Assembly (NCBI GenBank): GCA_022457065.1
Contig: JAJGBQ010000001.1
Location: 2,728,001-2,792,000, forward strand
Origin: Curvularia sp. ZM96
Taxonomy: Eukaryota; Ascomycota; Dothideomycetes; Pleosporales; Pleosporaceae
Reading direction: 5' to 3'
Length of the DNA: 64,000 nucleotides
Shown here: positions 46,336 to 56,792 of the stretch, piece by piece
Numbering within the stretch: position 1 is the stretch's first letter
Layout: each line of letters begins with the position of its first letter
Program-made: the position numbers and the translations under genes
The notes under the pieces: generated by a model
Told to the model about the DNA's origin: nothing
Database searches by the model: none
The model's input: only the letters and a program-made list of their open reading frames with translations

Positions 46336-47606
46336 ATGAAGTCTCTCGCACTCCTTGCAACTGTGTGTGCGAGCACGGCGTTGGCAGGACGAGAGCCGCT
46401 GGCAAGAAAGGAAGTCAAGAATGCTGCGTTTACGATTGAAGTTGCGCCTGGGGAGACACGCAGGATTAGTGAGGCCGAGAGATGGGAGATTGCTACTGTA
46501 GGTTTCCTTTTTGATTACACATTCCCCCTCCAACCTTTTCTGGACCTAGAAGTTAATAGTAAAACAAAAAACAGGGCGGAGGCTGCGGCAGCCATTTCTT
46601 TGACATCAGCGAAACTCACGCCGCACCCCTCGCCATCAAACGCGGGCCCGCCTACCCTCAGGACTTCCTCTACTCTGCAAACGTCCGCCAGCTCTTTCCC
46701 AAACTCAGCTGGAACACTATCAAAGCCAATCTAGAGCGCTACTCTGCGTTCCCCACACGTTTCCTCGAAACGCAGTCTGGTGCCGACGCCGCGCAGTGGC
46801 TCCTCGGCCAAGTCCAGGATGTGATTACCAAGTCTGGGAAGAGCGGTGTTACGGCGACCGCTTTCAAGCATGCCTCGTGGCCACAGAACTCGGTTATTGC
46901 CCGTGTGCAGGGAAAGTCGAACCGCACGGTTGTCGTGGGTGCGCATCTTGACTCGATTAACAATAGCGATAGGCTGCGGGGCCGCGCGCCAGGCGTCGAC
47001 GATGATGGAAGTGGATCGATGCTTTTGATCGAGGCGCTGCGTGTGCTTCTTACTGACGATGCTTTTGCGGGGAAGACGTCTACGCTGCAGAATACCATTG
47101 AATTTCACTGGTATGCGGCTGAGGAGGGTGGATTGAGAGGAAGCCAGGATGTGTTCACGCAGTATCAGCGGGCGGGCAGGGATATCTGGACTATGTTGCA
47201 GCAGGATATGGTGGGTTATACCAAGGGTACGCTGAAGGCGGGTAAGGAAGAGAGTTTTGGTTTGATTACGGATTTTACCGATGGCGTGCTGAATCAGTTT
47301 GTCGCGAGGGTGATTGGAGAGGTGAGTATTTTCCTTGTCTGTTTTTGCAAAGGCTGACCGCAGACGACGTAGTACACCGACATCCCCTACGTCAACAGCA
47401 CATGCGGTTACGCCTGCTCAGACCACGGCTCGGCCATGCGAAGCGGATACCCCGCGTCGTTTGTCTTCGAATCTGCATTTGAATACCGTAACCCGTATAT
47501 CCACACTGCCAACGATACCATGGAGCATATGGACCCGGACCACGTGCTTCAGCATGGAAGGTTAGTTCTGGGCTATCTGTATGAGCTGGGATTCAGCAAG
47601 GCGTGA
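46336..47606 (+). CDS. Secreted M28 zinc aminopeptidase (leucine aminopeptidase-like)
   Basis: Exons 46336..46497, 46575..47321 and 47373..47606 encode 380 residues. M28A enzymes remove N-terminal residues from peptides using two zinc ions and complete extracellular protein digestion. The N-terminus MKSLALLATVCASTALAG is a signal peptide, followed by a propeptide-like segment to about residue 85. Metal ligands appear in order: His in VVGAHLDS (about 178), Asp in GVDDDGSGS (about 197), the catalytic EE in AAEEGGLRGS (237-238), Asp in LQQDMVGY (265) and His in YIHTANDT (347). NRT, NST and NDT sequons fit a secreted glycoprotein. Length agrees with fungal Lap1-type enzymes. Introns of 77 and 51 nt keep phase 0. 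Confidence 0.93.
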
Positions 47607-48213
47607 TGATGTATAAAAAGGCATTTATGCAAGACCGTGTGCATCTGAGTCGACGGTCCTCATCCGTCAGTGTAAATAGAACTCAACAAAGCATACCTTA
47701 CCGAACCTGACTAGTCTCAAAAGCCAACCATCTCACATATTGTATCTCTCAGCATATATTGAATCAGATACGCGTAAATGTTATGATGAATATGTGCATT
47801 TGTTCTTCGAGCAATATACAGCCTTGACATATACAGTCTCCCCCTCACCCTAACTTCCTCGTTCCGAAGTACTGATCGTACGCTATCCTCACCAAAACAT
47901 ACCCGTTTAGTACTCAGCCAGTCTCAGTCTCCTTCCAATATTCCTGCGTATCACGTCGCGCTCGACCGGTTCGACCTGTGCTCGATTGGCGTTGAGCGCC
48001 TGACGGAGCATACCCGCGTCGAAAAAGCCATCTATGCAGAAAAAGATCAAAAATCAGTAAAATGAAATTCCAAAAAGTTCTAACCATCGGATGCGTTTGA
48101 TTGCAGCGGGGTGTAGAAGTGTGAAGTGATGAAGTCTCGAGAGCTTTGATATTGCAAGAGATTCCATGACGCTAAAACGCGGACTTTGAGAAGACCAAGA
48201 AAAGAGAAAGAAA
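47607..48213. other. Intergenic, convergent 3' ends
   Basis: Lies between the aminopeptidase stop and the stop of the minus-strand acyltransferase. No gene was seen; probably both 3' UTRs. Confidence 0.45.
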
Positions 48214-50887
48214 TTACGAAGTAAAGAAAATGGGCTTCTTCTTCGCGGCAGCTGTCCCCTGCGTTCCCTGCCTCGCTCGTACCGTCTTGGCAACAGCCAT
48301 TGGCTTTCTCTGTGAGCTCGACAAGACCGCCGTCATGGGCTTGAATGGTGGCGAATGAGGCGGGGTCGGCGGAAGAACCATACCTGGGAGAGAAGAAGGA
48401 GATGATGAAGAAGTGGAAGCAGAAGAACCAGCGCTCGAGACCTCATCAAGGGAGAAAAAGGAAGGGGGGGAAGGGGGAGTCCTACATCCACCTAGACCAT
48501 CGTCTTCTTCGTCATCTGCTACACTTTCCGAGGGCGTCTGTTGTTTGGCTCCCTCGCCCAAGATAATTCGTCCCCTACTCTTCAGACGAGTGGCGATTGG
48601 TCTGTCTTCTGCTTCGCGTGCACGTGTGGCCGTCTTGTCGGTAGAAGTACCACGGCGTTTTATCTGTCGCAGTAGTTTGCGGATTTCCAAAAAGTACGAC
48701 TCGAGCGCGTCGATGTATCGGCTTGTCTGTCGGTGCTTGGAAGATGCGCAAATGGAAATGCTGCCGTCTTTGATAATGTAGCCAATACCAAAACCCTCAG
48801 CAGACGTAGGACCGAAGCCGAATTGACGAAGAGAAGGATTTCCGCAATTCGAAGTGGAAAGGATGGTTTGGTTGATCTTGTCCCAGCCGGCGTCTGCGAA
48901 AAGAGCAGGCATCGAGTGCTGTATAGGACCAGGCGGTGGTGAGCTCGAAATGGATCCGTTCTCAGAAAGAACAGAATTACGGTTGGGTGATGCAACACCC
49001 GAAGCATCGGGGCTGGACGGTCGCGTGGAGTCCCAGCCGTCGCTACTGACTATCTCTTGAGACTCATCAATGGCACGCTGCCAAATGCAGTACAAGGCAT
49101 AGAGGTGCCTATCCGGGCCTTGTGCCTTTGAGCAAATCTTCGTGTTCTCGGTGTGCTTTTGGCAAGCTTTGCGAAGTGCATCAATCTTTTGGGTAGCGGG
49201 ATTCTCTCCCCAAAACGTTTTTAGGAATTCCACCGACTCCTCGGTGACAGGACGAATAGCTTCGGTTCGTCCGTGATAGTATATCTTGGTCATGGCAGGC
49301 TCGTACACACACTCGATCCTTCCATATAAACCATAATAAGCAGCCTGGAATGCCATTTGAACAAAAGCATCTGGAGAGAAGCCCATTGAGGTCATAAAGT
49401 TCTTTCCGTAGTGTGGGAATTCAAGGGTAGCAAATTCGTTCTGCTGGATGAGGTCTGCTAGTCGTGTCTCGGCGAAACGCAGGGCTGTACCTAGTTCGGG
49501 GACCATGTCCCACTCGAGCTTGTGAGGTGTAGTTTGAACGTCGCCGAAACTGTCAGGGTCACGCTTCGCAGGATCGGGGCTCGACGAAGCCCACAGACTA
49601 GGAGCGCTTCCGTTGATAGTTCTAGCAAAGCGAAGGATCGTGTCTGTGTATACATCGGAAGCGAATCGAAGGACGGTATGCCCATCAACGCCGGTGTGCT
49701 CAAAGTTAATCCCTGCACTTCCGTTCTTGCAAACGATAATTTGAAGCTTATCGTACCAGCGGTTCGTACATGTGCCGACCTGAACTCCGCGCTCAATCTT
49801 ACTCGTACCGCAGAGCATGTTCATGCAAAGATCGGCGCCAGTTTGTGGTTCGGTATAGTCGAGGCACAGCACGAATAAGGCCGAATCGACAATATTCAGA
49901 CAATCAGAGTTGTTTGATCCTTCTTCCCGGTGTAGAACGTCACGCAGGCCAGCCCAGACCTTTCGGTTTTCTGTGCTCAGCACGCCTATTGCACCCTTGG
50001 CGGCTTCCTGAATTGGCACCTCTTGGGCATCATCGACAATCACCTGGAGATTGAGGGCAATATCCTTCTCAGTCATAATTAAGTCGTGATTGTCGTCCAT
50101 AACGTCGAACCAGTAGATTTGGCCATGGCACATGACGACAATATGTTTCGAGGTAGGGTCCTGGCCGATTTGGCATCCGTGTTCTGTCGGGATCCTGGCA
50201 GTACCGAACAGGCGCGAGTACTGATACATACACAGGGGCTGGCCGCGAACGGTGTCGGGGGGCAGTTCTTCTAGACGAACAGCCCGAACAAACGCAAGCG
50301 CGGAGACTACCAAGGATGCTGCGCGAGTGACTTGGTTGTTACGAGCCGGGGTAGGGTCATCTTCCAGTAAGAAGAATGGGTTTAGATTGAGCACCACGGG
50401 GTTATCAAAATTGAGATACGAGTCGTACCCTGATAAGGTCAGCGCACGCGCGAGGATGCTGACAGGATGACAGGCGCTTACAAAACTGCTCAATGTAGTT
50501 TGCTTTTCCACTGGCATATTTCTTGAGTTTCTCCTGCAGTACCGGGCCATCAGACTTGAGGAAATCTTCCACAGCGTGTACTGTGTCACTATGCTCTTTC
50601 GGTGTCTGCAGAGGCTTGAGGGCGGCGATATACTTCTTGCATGAGCTGTCAAGCTCAGGGATAGGAAGTTTGGGGAGACTCTCTTGATGGGCAAAGGTGA
50701 TACCTGGCCTGGAGTGTGGATTGGTGTGACTTGCCAGCGGGGCCTGTGCTTCGGCCGGGTATGATTGTGTGCTGTTTCTCGCAGATTCCTGGGAGCGAAC
50801 CGCGGCTGTTTCGTCGCCAGACATCTTGGAAGCTTTTCGTAATGTATCCTCCAAAGACGAAGGTTGTGTGAATTTGCGGACTGTCAT
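48214..50887 (-). CDS. Carnitine O-acetyltransferase, YAT2/FacC-like
   Basis: Exons complement(48214..50429, 50482..50887) encode 873 residues. The enzyme moves acetyl groups between CoA and carnitine, supporting acetate and fatty-acid use by carrying acetyl units between compartments. The N-terminal choline/carnitine acyltransferase start LPKLPIPELDSSCKKYIAAL is at about 68-88. The active-site HxxxDG is in FEHTGVDGH with His near 380. Other family blocks are NRWYDKLQIIV, MAFQAAYYGLYG, YEPAMTKIYYHGRTEAIR and the GFGPTSAEGFGIGY CoA-site region. After the domain there is a long disordered tail (about 720-873) with Ser runs and a basic end, FFTS*. No mitochondrial presequence and no PTS1 tripeptide are visible. 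Length and tail favour the cytosolic Yat2/FacC class over Cat2/AcuJ (inference). The 52-nt intron splits the Trp codon before YDSYLN. Confidence 0.9.
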
Positions 50888-51976
50888 GGCAAGGGGTGTC
50901 AGTTACGCATAGAGAGGGGAAATGGAGGTAGCGATGTTGAGATGCCGCAGGGCACTGCGATAAAAGTAGTGGCAATCTTGAAGACAGTAGGCCGGCATAG
51001 GTACTCAAAGGTTGCCAAAAGTGTGAAGGTACGAGATACTGGGGAGCGTGCTCTTATTCTAGAGCCCAGGACGGACGGAGAAAAAGATGTGCCAAGAGGG
51101 GTATGAACCTGGCACCTGAGCATGTGAAAGACATGGCGGGCTTTGAAACCAAGGGCAAGAAGCCGACCGCTGACTCGGTACGTGACCCATCGACAGGCAG
51201 ACAAGAGAGGTGAATGACCCGAGACTTACCTGATGGCGTGGAAAGGGCTTAGACCAATGACAAAGAGGTAGGGACTTGTCGAGCTGGGGCAGTTAATGTG
51301 GTGTTCTCGTGCTACGACTTACTAGCTTGGCGTGAGGGTGCTGTTGCAGTGCCCAAGATTCAGCACGACGAGGGATAAAGGGCCGGAAAAGCTCAGCCGC
51401 GGCTCAGAAGAGCAAATGAAGAGAGAGAAGGATATTCGGTCGTGAGGATACGGCAGGCGCGTAAGGCTGTTCTCCCGAGGAGAAGGGTCAGTGGGTCTGC
51501 AAGGAACCAGCTCATAGAGCTACGGACGAGTGGAAGTGTCAGCGGCAGCGCGTGAGCGAGCTTCTAGAATAGTACCAGCCGCGTACGTAGCCCCGTTTGT
51601 CAGGCAGACTCAAAATGTCTATTTGAGCAAGGCGACACGACGGTGGAAAACGAAACCTGGGCTCAACATTCTGGTGGTCGCATGATACAGCCTCTGTTTC
51701 TATCTGCCTTTGTCATGAGAGCTCTGGCGGGGTGTGGCGTGGCGGGCGTGGCTGATGGATGCCAAGGCGTGGAGAGGCGGGGCGTGCAAGTGACGTAGCG
51801 TGCACGCATGGAGAAACGGAAACGGAATCGGAACCGGAATAACTCGTTCGGGAACCGTCTCCACGCCCAGCTATTGTATTGCCTATCTACTATCCATACA
51901 GTATATCGACGACCAAGTAATCACGCGCCCGAGCCTTGTCCGCCCGCCTGCCACCGATGCTGAGCATACTGGGCCC
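50888..51976. other. Divergent intergenic region, acyltransferase and rad57
   Basis: Holds the promoters of the minus-strand acetyltransferase and the plus-strand rad57. No gene was supported. The sequence near 51350-51650 is purine-rich on the plus strand, i.e. a CT-rich leader for the minus-strand gene. Confidence 0.45.
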
Positions 51977-53358
51977 ATGACGGATCTGCTGCAGGTGCTG
52001 CCTGACTTGGACGCCAAACCCTTTTCCCATCTGCTGCCCTCGCTCGACAAGGCCCTCATCACCACCAATGACCTGCTCACTCTGGATGCCGCCGCCGTTG
52101 CCAAACGTGCCCAGCTGCCTGCTGGCGAATTGAGGAAGCTCGCAGATGCCGTGGTTGCTGCCCTGCATCAACAGCTTGGCTTCGGACCAGAGGAACCACC
52201 CCCCGCCCCTCAACGCGACTGGGCGTGTATAAGCACTCTCGATGACGAGCTCGACGCGGCCCTGGGCGGAGGCATCCCGCGTGGGTACCTGGTAGAGGTT
52301 ACTGGTGAGAGGTCCGTCCTGTCTGCCTATTCTCCAATCTTCTGGTACGCTTGTGCTGACAGCTTCCATCCAGTGGCGCTGGCAAAACCCAGCTGCTGCT
52401 GACCCTTCTCCTCGCCTCGCAGCTCAAGTCACCCCACGGATTTGCAAAGTCGGCTGTCTACATCTCCACAGAGGCTGTCCTGTCCACCACTCGTCTTGCC
52501 CAGCTGCTCTCCAACCACCCGGCTCTGGCTTCTCTCTCTGCTGCCGAAAAGCCCTCGCTATCCCGCATCCTCAGCATAAAAACGCCAGACCTTGAGTCGC
52601 AAGAGCATATTCTGCGCTACCAACTGCCTGTGGCTATCAAGAAACATGATGTAGGCCTTGTGGTCCTCGATTCGGTGGCTGCAAACTATCGTGCCGAGTT
52701 CGACAAGGAAGGCACTAGAAATGGCGCTGCTGCATCTATGGCGCGTCGCGGCACACAGCTGGTGCAGCTCGGTGCCTTGTTGAGGGAGCTTGCGCGCACA
52801 GAAGGCATAGCCATTGTTGTCGCAAACCAGGTCGCAGATCGCTTCACCAAAGCCCCATTTTCTGCCTATCCCTCTTCTTCTTCAAACGCTGCTTCACGTA
52901 CCACATCCACCAATAGCCAGGGCACCGTCCGCACTCTTTCTACTGACGGCCAACCCAATGATGCTATACTCCAGCCGCCTCTGCCACAAGACCAACCACT
53001 ACTGCTCTCGCCTGATCCGCTATCTCTGGACCATCAACAAGCCTGGTTCACTGGCTGGGGTGACTCGCCATATGAGCAGGTGCATGTCCAAAAGACACCC
53101 TCGCTTGGCCTTGTCTGGACCAACCAAATCGCATGCCGCATCGCGCTCAAGAAGCAGCCTGTCTTTGCCACTAGGCCCCTCATCCACACCGTCAATGGCC
53201 AAGACGAATGGGCTGATCAAGATAGCCACATATCAAAGTGGCGGCGCTGGTTCAAGCTTGTGTTTGCTCCCTGGGCCCCTCCCTCGCCGGGCCGTGGCGT
53301 CGAATTTGAAATTCAGAAGAGCGGCATTAGACATGTCAGCAAAGAAAGCAAGAAATAA
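51977..53358 (+). CDS. rad57: Rad51 paralogue Rad57 (XRCC3-like)
   Basis: Exons 51977..52311 and 52374..53358 encode 439 residues. Rad57, with Rad55, stabilises Rad51 filaments in homologous recombination. The N-terminal 90 residues are helical; the RecA core begins with a LDDELDAALGGGIPRGYLVEV block. Walker A GESGAGKT is at 110-117, with the intron inside the Ser codon (donor GTCCGT, acceptor CCATCCAG). Walker B is LVVLDSVA around 207-213, followed by YRAEFD and RRGTQLVQLGALLRELA as in Rad57/XRCC3. A poorly conserved Ser/Pro/Gln-rich insert sits near 280-340, before LGLVWTNQIACRIAL. The end IQKSGIRHV is the usual last strand. The frame extends upstream of the chosen ATG, but only this ATG gives the expected N-terminus. 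Confidence 0.9.
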
Positions 53359-55036
53359 ATCATCAATCAAATATACAGTGCTCAATGTTACAACTAGAGA
53401 GTCTCCACTATTGAAGCTGTGAATTTGGGCGTGACGTGCTCGTAACTAATTTCTTTTTGCTTTTTCAAGTTTATTAGAACGTCTGAATTAGGCGATGTAT
53501 CGTCTCCACCACCAGCATAACCGCCTTACTATCTACAACATTCCCCTTTACCGGAACACACAAGAATAGTAGGATATATTGTATTCGAGATATTTGCATT
53601 GCTTAAAGTATCTTGAAAAATGGCTAAACATGATACATGTATCACTGATCACTCTTAGTGTACAGCCAAATACACTAGTCTACCAGGATGTTAGTTCGCG
53701 ATTCTGGCCCAGAACTTGGTAGACGGCGAAGTGCCGATCCAAGACCGAAGAATGCCATGGATAGCGCAACTGTCAAGCCGCGCAGAGTGCAAAGTACCGG
53801 AGAGAGCGATACCTAGTGACACATCAAGCGAGGCTGGATCCAAACCAGTGCCTGGATCATCCAGGCACAGGTTGACCTTTTGGTTCGGCATCAGCTTGGC
53901 ACAGCGGGGTAACTCGCGCTGCGGCTTCTCCATATGGCCTAGACAATACACATCAGAGCCATGCATTCTACACTGGTGTACTCGAGCCAAGGTGGCAATT
54001 ACAGCTTGTACACCTCTCCAAGAGCAAGGTATCGATTTCCTTTTGCTATTCTAAAGGAAAGAGCCTTGTTGATCAGTAAATTCAAATAATGCGCATAGTA
54101 GTCATCAATTCATTTACTGGAGCGCTTACCCAGACACAATGCCTTCTCACTCCGCGGCAGACAACGCACCACATCTAGACTGCTCGTCGATTCTTCCTAG
54201 TCAGAACAACTTGAGAAATAGTTTGCGCCATCCAATATGTATATTGGTGATACACAAGGGTTCACCTATGCAGAGAGAAACTAACTTCATTTCAAACTGC
54301 AGGTACAGCTCGCCCGTGGCGAGGTAGCTGAGACCTCTTGCAAAAGTGACTCCGTGAAACTTCCTGGCAGTCGATCAGTTGAACCTCGATACCTGTGTTA
54401 CGCCCCCAGTGACATCGATGGCGATTACTATTGGTGCGAGACGGCCGGGCTAAGCCTACTGTAGCAATCCCACGTCAACCATTTGTAGCTGGAAAAACAA
54501 TAATATATTTTGTTCCATCTCAAACTAAACTAGTTTGTGGCGTTTTTAGCCATCTTAGTACTTGATCGTGGGGATGTGCTTCACCACCGGCTGAAAGCGG
54601 TATGGCTCATCGCTTATCTGAGCTCCAGGCCTATGATAGATCTTGACGTGACTTACAAAGACGCTACAAGAGGCTAGTGAGATTCTGCCAGTAGTATTCG
54701 CTGTCGCTGTCGCCGTCACAGTCACGAAATCAGACAGTCACTCAGCTATGAGTGCAACAACCGGTCCAGACAACGCCATGGCCTGACAGTCAATATCGTG
54801 GCTTCTTTCGAGAGGCCTTTCACTCTATCATTGTGGAGAAGTCACTGTTCAGCGTGGCAAACTAGTCTTTTACACTCTGCAGACAAGAGGATGAGGATGA
54901 TTACAGAGGAGTTTGAAGAAGAGGAAACAGTATAAGAGTTCCTCTCTTCTTCGACTCCAGGACTGCCAGCACAAAGCACAAAGCACAAAGCAAGCAACAT
55001 CACCCTCAAGACAAGATCTTCTATCTCACAACAAAT
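53359..55036. other. Intergenic with a possible gene remnant
   Basis: Apart from the cysteine-containing minus-strand frame described separately, nothing was recognised. The promoter of the secreted protein at 55037 lies at the right end. Confidence 0.45.
53691..53999 (-). pseudogene. Possible fragment of a small cysteine protein gene
   Basis: An open minus-strand frame ends at 53691 and runs back past 53999 without an ATG. It contains a CRMHGSDVYC motif, then RC, LC and SC, and looks protein-like in composition. The CxxHGSxxYC pattern resembles short Cys/His motifs seen in several secreted fungal proteins. Upstream there is an acceptor-like CTTTAG near 54047 and a donor-like GTAAGC near 54130, so it could be the last exon of a spliced gene with an unrecognised first exon, or a truncated relic. 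No signal-peptide exon was found. Borders are approximate. Confidence 0.3.
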
Positions 55037-55821
55037 ATGCATTTCTCCAACCTCGGCTCTATGCTCCTCACGGCCGCCATGGCCATTACTGGCGCTAAGG
55101 CCTCTCCCTCCTTCAGTGGCCTTTTGGTCCGTGACCTTTCCGGCTCATCCTGCGGTAACTTTGTGTACGGTGCCAAAAACACCGTCTACAGTCAGGTCTG
55201 CGTTTCCGTCTCTGGGAACAACCTGATTGTCAAATACCCCGACCTGCCAACTGGCAACTCGTACTCTGATCTCCATGTCACCGTCCAGACGACTGAAATT
55301 AAAGAGGACAATCAGGGCAAATGGCCATACACACTCGGCAAGGGTTTCTGTACTGCCTCTGGCGTATCTGCAACCTGCACCATCCCCATCCAGACTAGCT
55401 GGCGCGCCTGCAACCTGAACCTGTACATTGGTGTCCATGCTTCGTTCAGCATCAACGGAGGTAGCGAAACTGGCTGGAGGGACGGAACCTGCATCTCTAC
55501 CTGCCCCAACTGCCCCAAGTACTTTACATTCAAAACAGAGTGCCAGTGCCCAGTCGTGACCACATACGCTCCATACACCACCTCGGTACGTATTCTCTAT
55601 GCTCATCCTTGATACTTTCGAGCGCCACTGCTAACAAACACCCACTCCAGCTCGTATACACCAAGACCATCTACGAGGAGCACACTGTCACTTGCTCCAC
55701 TGTCCCTGCCCCCGTTACCGCGACGGCTACTTGCAACGACCCGAACCCTGGCACCAAGACCGTAGATGGATCAACCAAAATTACCGACTTTGCTTGCCAA
55801 ACCCCTGTAGAGAAGCTCTAG
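55037..55821 (+). CDS. Secreted cysteine-rich protein
   Basis: Exons 55037..55585 and 55651..55821 encode 239 residues. The start MHFSNLGSMLLTAAMAITGAKA is a signal peptide. The mature chain has about 13 cysteines, including CISTCPNC and ECQCP. The middle part (about 60-150) looks like beta-strands with Thr/Ser/Val alternation, and the C-terminal 70 residues are Thr-rich (VTCSTVPAPVTATATC). No membrane span or GPI signal at the end. The family was not recognised; a secreted, disulfide-bonded structural or host-facing protein is a reasonable inference. The 65-nt intron is phase 0; without it the frame stops 8 codons later. A short repeat of CAAAGCA-like units lies in the leader near 54970. Confidence 0.85.
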
Positions 55822-56271
55822 GAAAGAAGGACTTGAACACAAATAGGACTAGGTCGAAGGGAGATACATGACAAGACGAACTGAGATGATCTTCCCATTC
55901 ATTTTTCATACATGTATTTATAAAGATCTTGTTAATGCTTACGCTATGTACATGAAAAAAAAACATAAATCCGTTTAGCATAAAAAGAATTCAAACGTGA
56001 TTACCTACACACCATGACTCCTCAACATCTGTCAACTATCACTGTGCGTAAAAGTCTCACGAAGAAAATACTACAAGCACGACGGTGTCAGCACCCCCAC
56101 TGCTGCCACTTCACACCCTCTTCAGCCCCCAACCCAATCCGTCCGAGTCAATCTGTGGTGACACAAACCTCAATCACTAGCTTTCCTCTCTAGCCGTTCT
56201 TTGGTAAATAAGACAGACAGACTATTCATACGATCCTTTCTTATCACGGACGTACCTGGATTGTCTGGTAA

Positions 56272-56321
<50 letters not shown>

Positions 56322-56792
56322 AAGGCAGAGAGAGGTGAAGTCAACCACCACGCTACTCTTCTTTTTTTTTCTCCAGCAAATGAGAGAGCTGTGTATTAGA
56401 GGTCACACTCTGAAGTTTTGACTGTACGCTTATATCTAATATGTCTTTTGCCTAGCTTTTTTTTTAGAGTAGATCCAGCCCTACTCACTCAAATCTATAT
56501 AGCCATGGTGCCGGACCCAAGTCCGTCTGTATAGTTAAAGCACTTTCAGACAACATACTCCAGCGTGGAAAGTGGAGAGAAACAGTGCCGATGCAAGCAA
56601 GAATCACAAGAGAGAGAAAAAGCGTTTCAGTGACAAAAAAGATTATTGTACATGTTTTCTGAAATCTCTACCAAACTCACATCCCCACCTATCCCCACCC
56701 TATCGTCCAAAATTCCCCTTCTTCTTCGTGAGAGGAAAATTGGAAGAGAAAAAGAAAGCGACGAGACGAATCTCAAGCCATCAAAACCTCGT
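55822..56792. other. Intergenic with TG microsatellite, convergent 3' ends
   Basis: No gene was seen. It contains the dinucleotide repeat noted separately and purine-rich sequence near 56560-56770 that is probably the 3' UTR of the mannosyltransferase gene. Confidence 0.45.
56273..56319. repeat. (TG)n microsatellite
   Basis: About 23 uninterrupted TG units. Non-coding, between two convergent genes. Confidence 0.95.

Noticed and set aside
16166..53358. A DNA-repair gene cluster (hus1, RNH201, rad57)
   Set aside because: Three genome-maintenance genes occur within 37 kb but are separated by many unrelated genes and differ in strand, so chance is the simplest reading.
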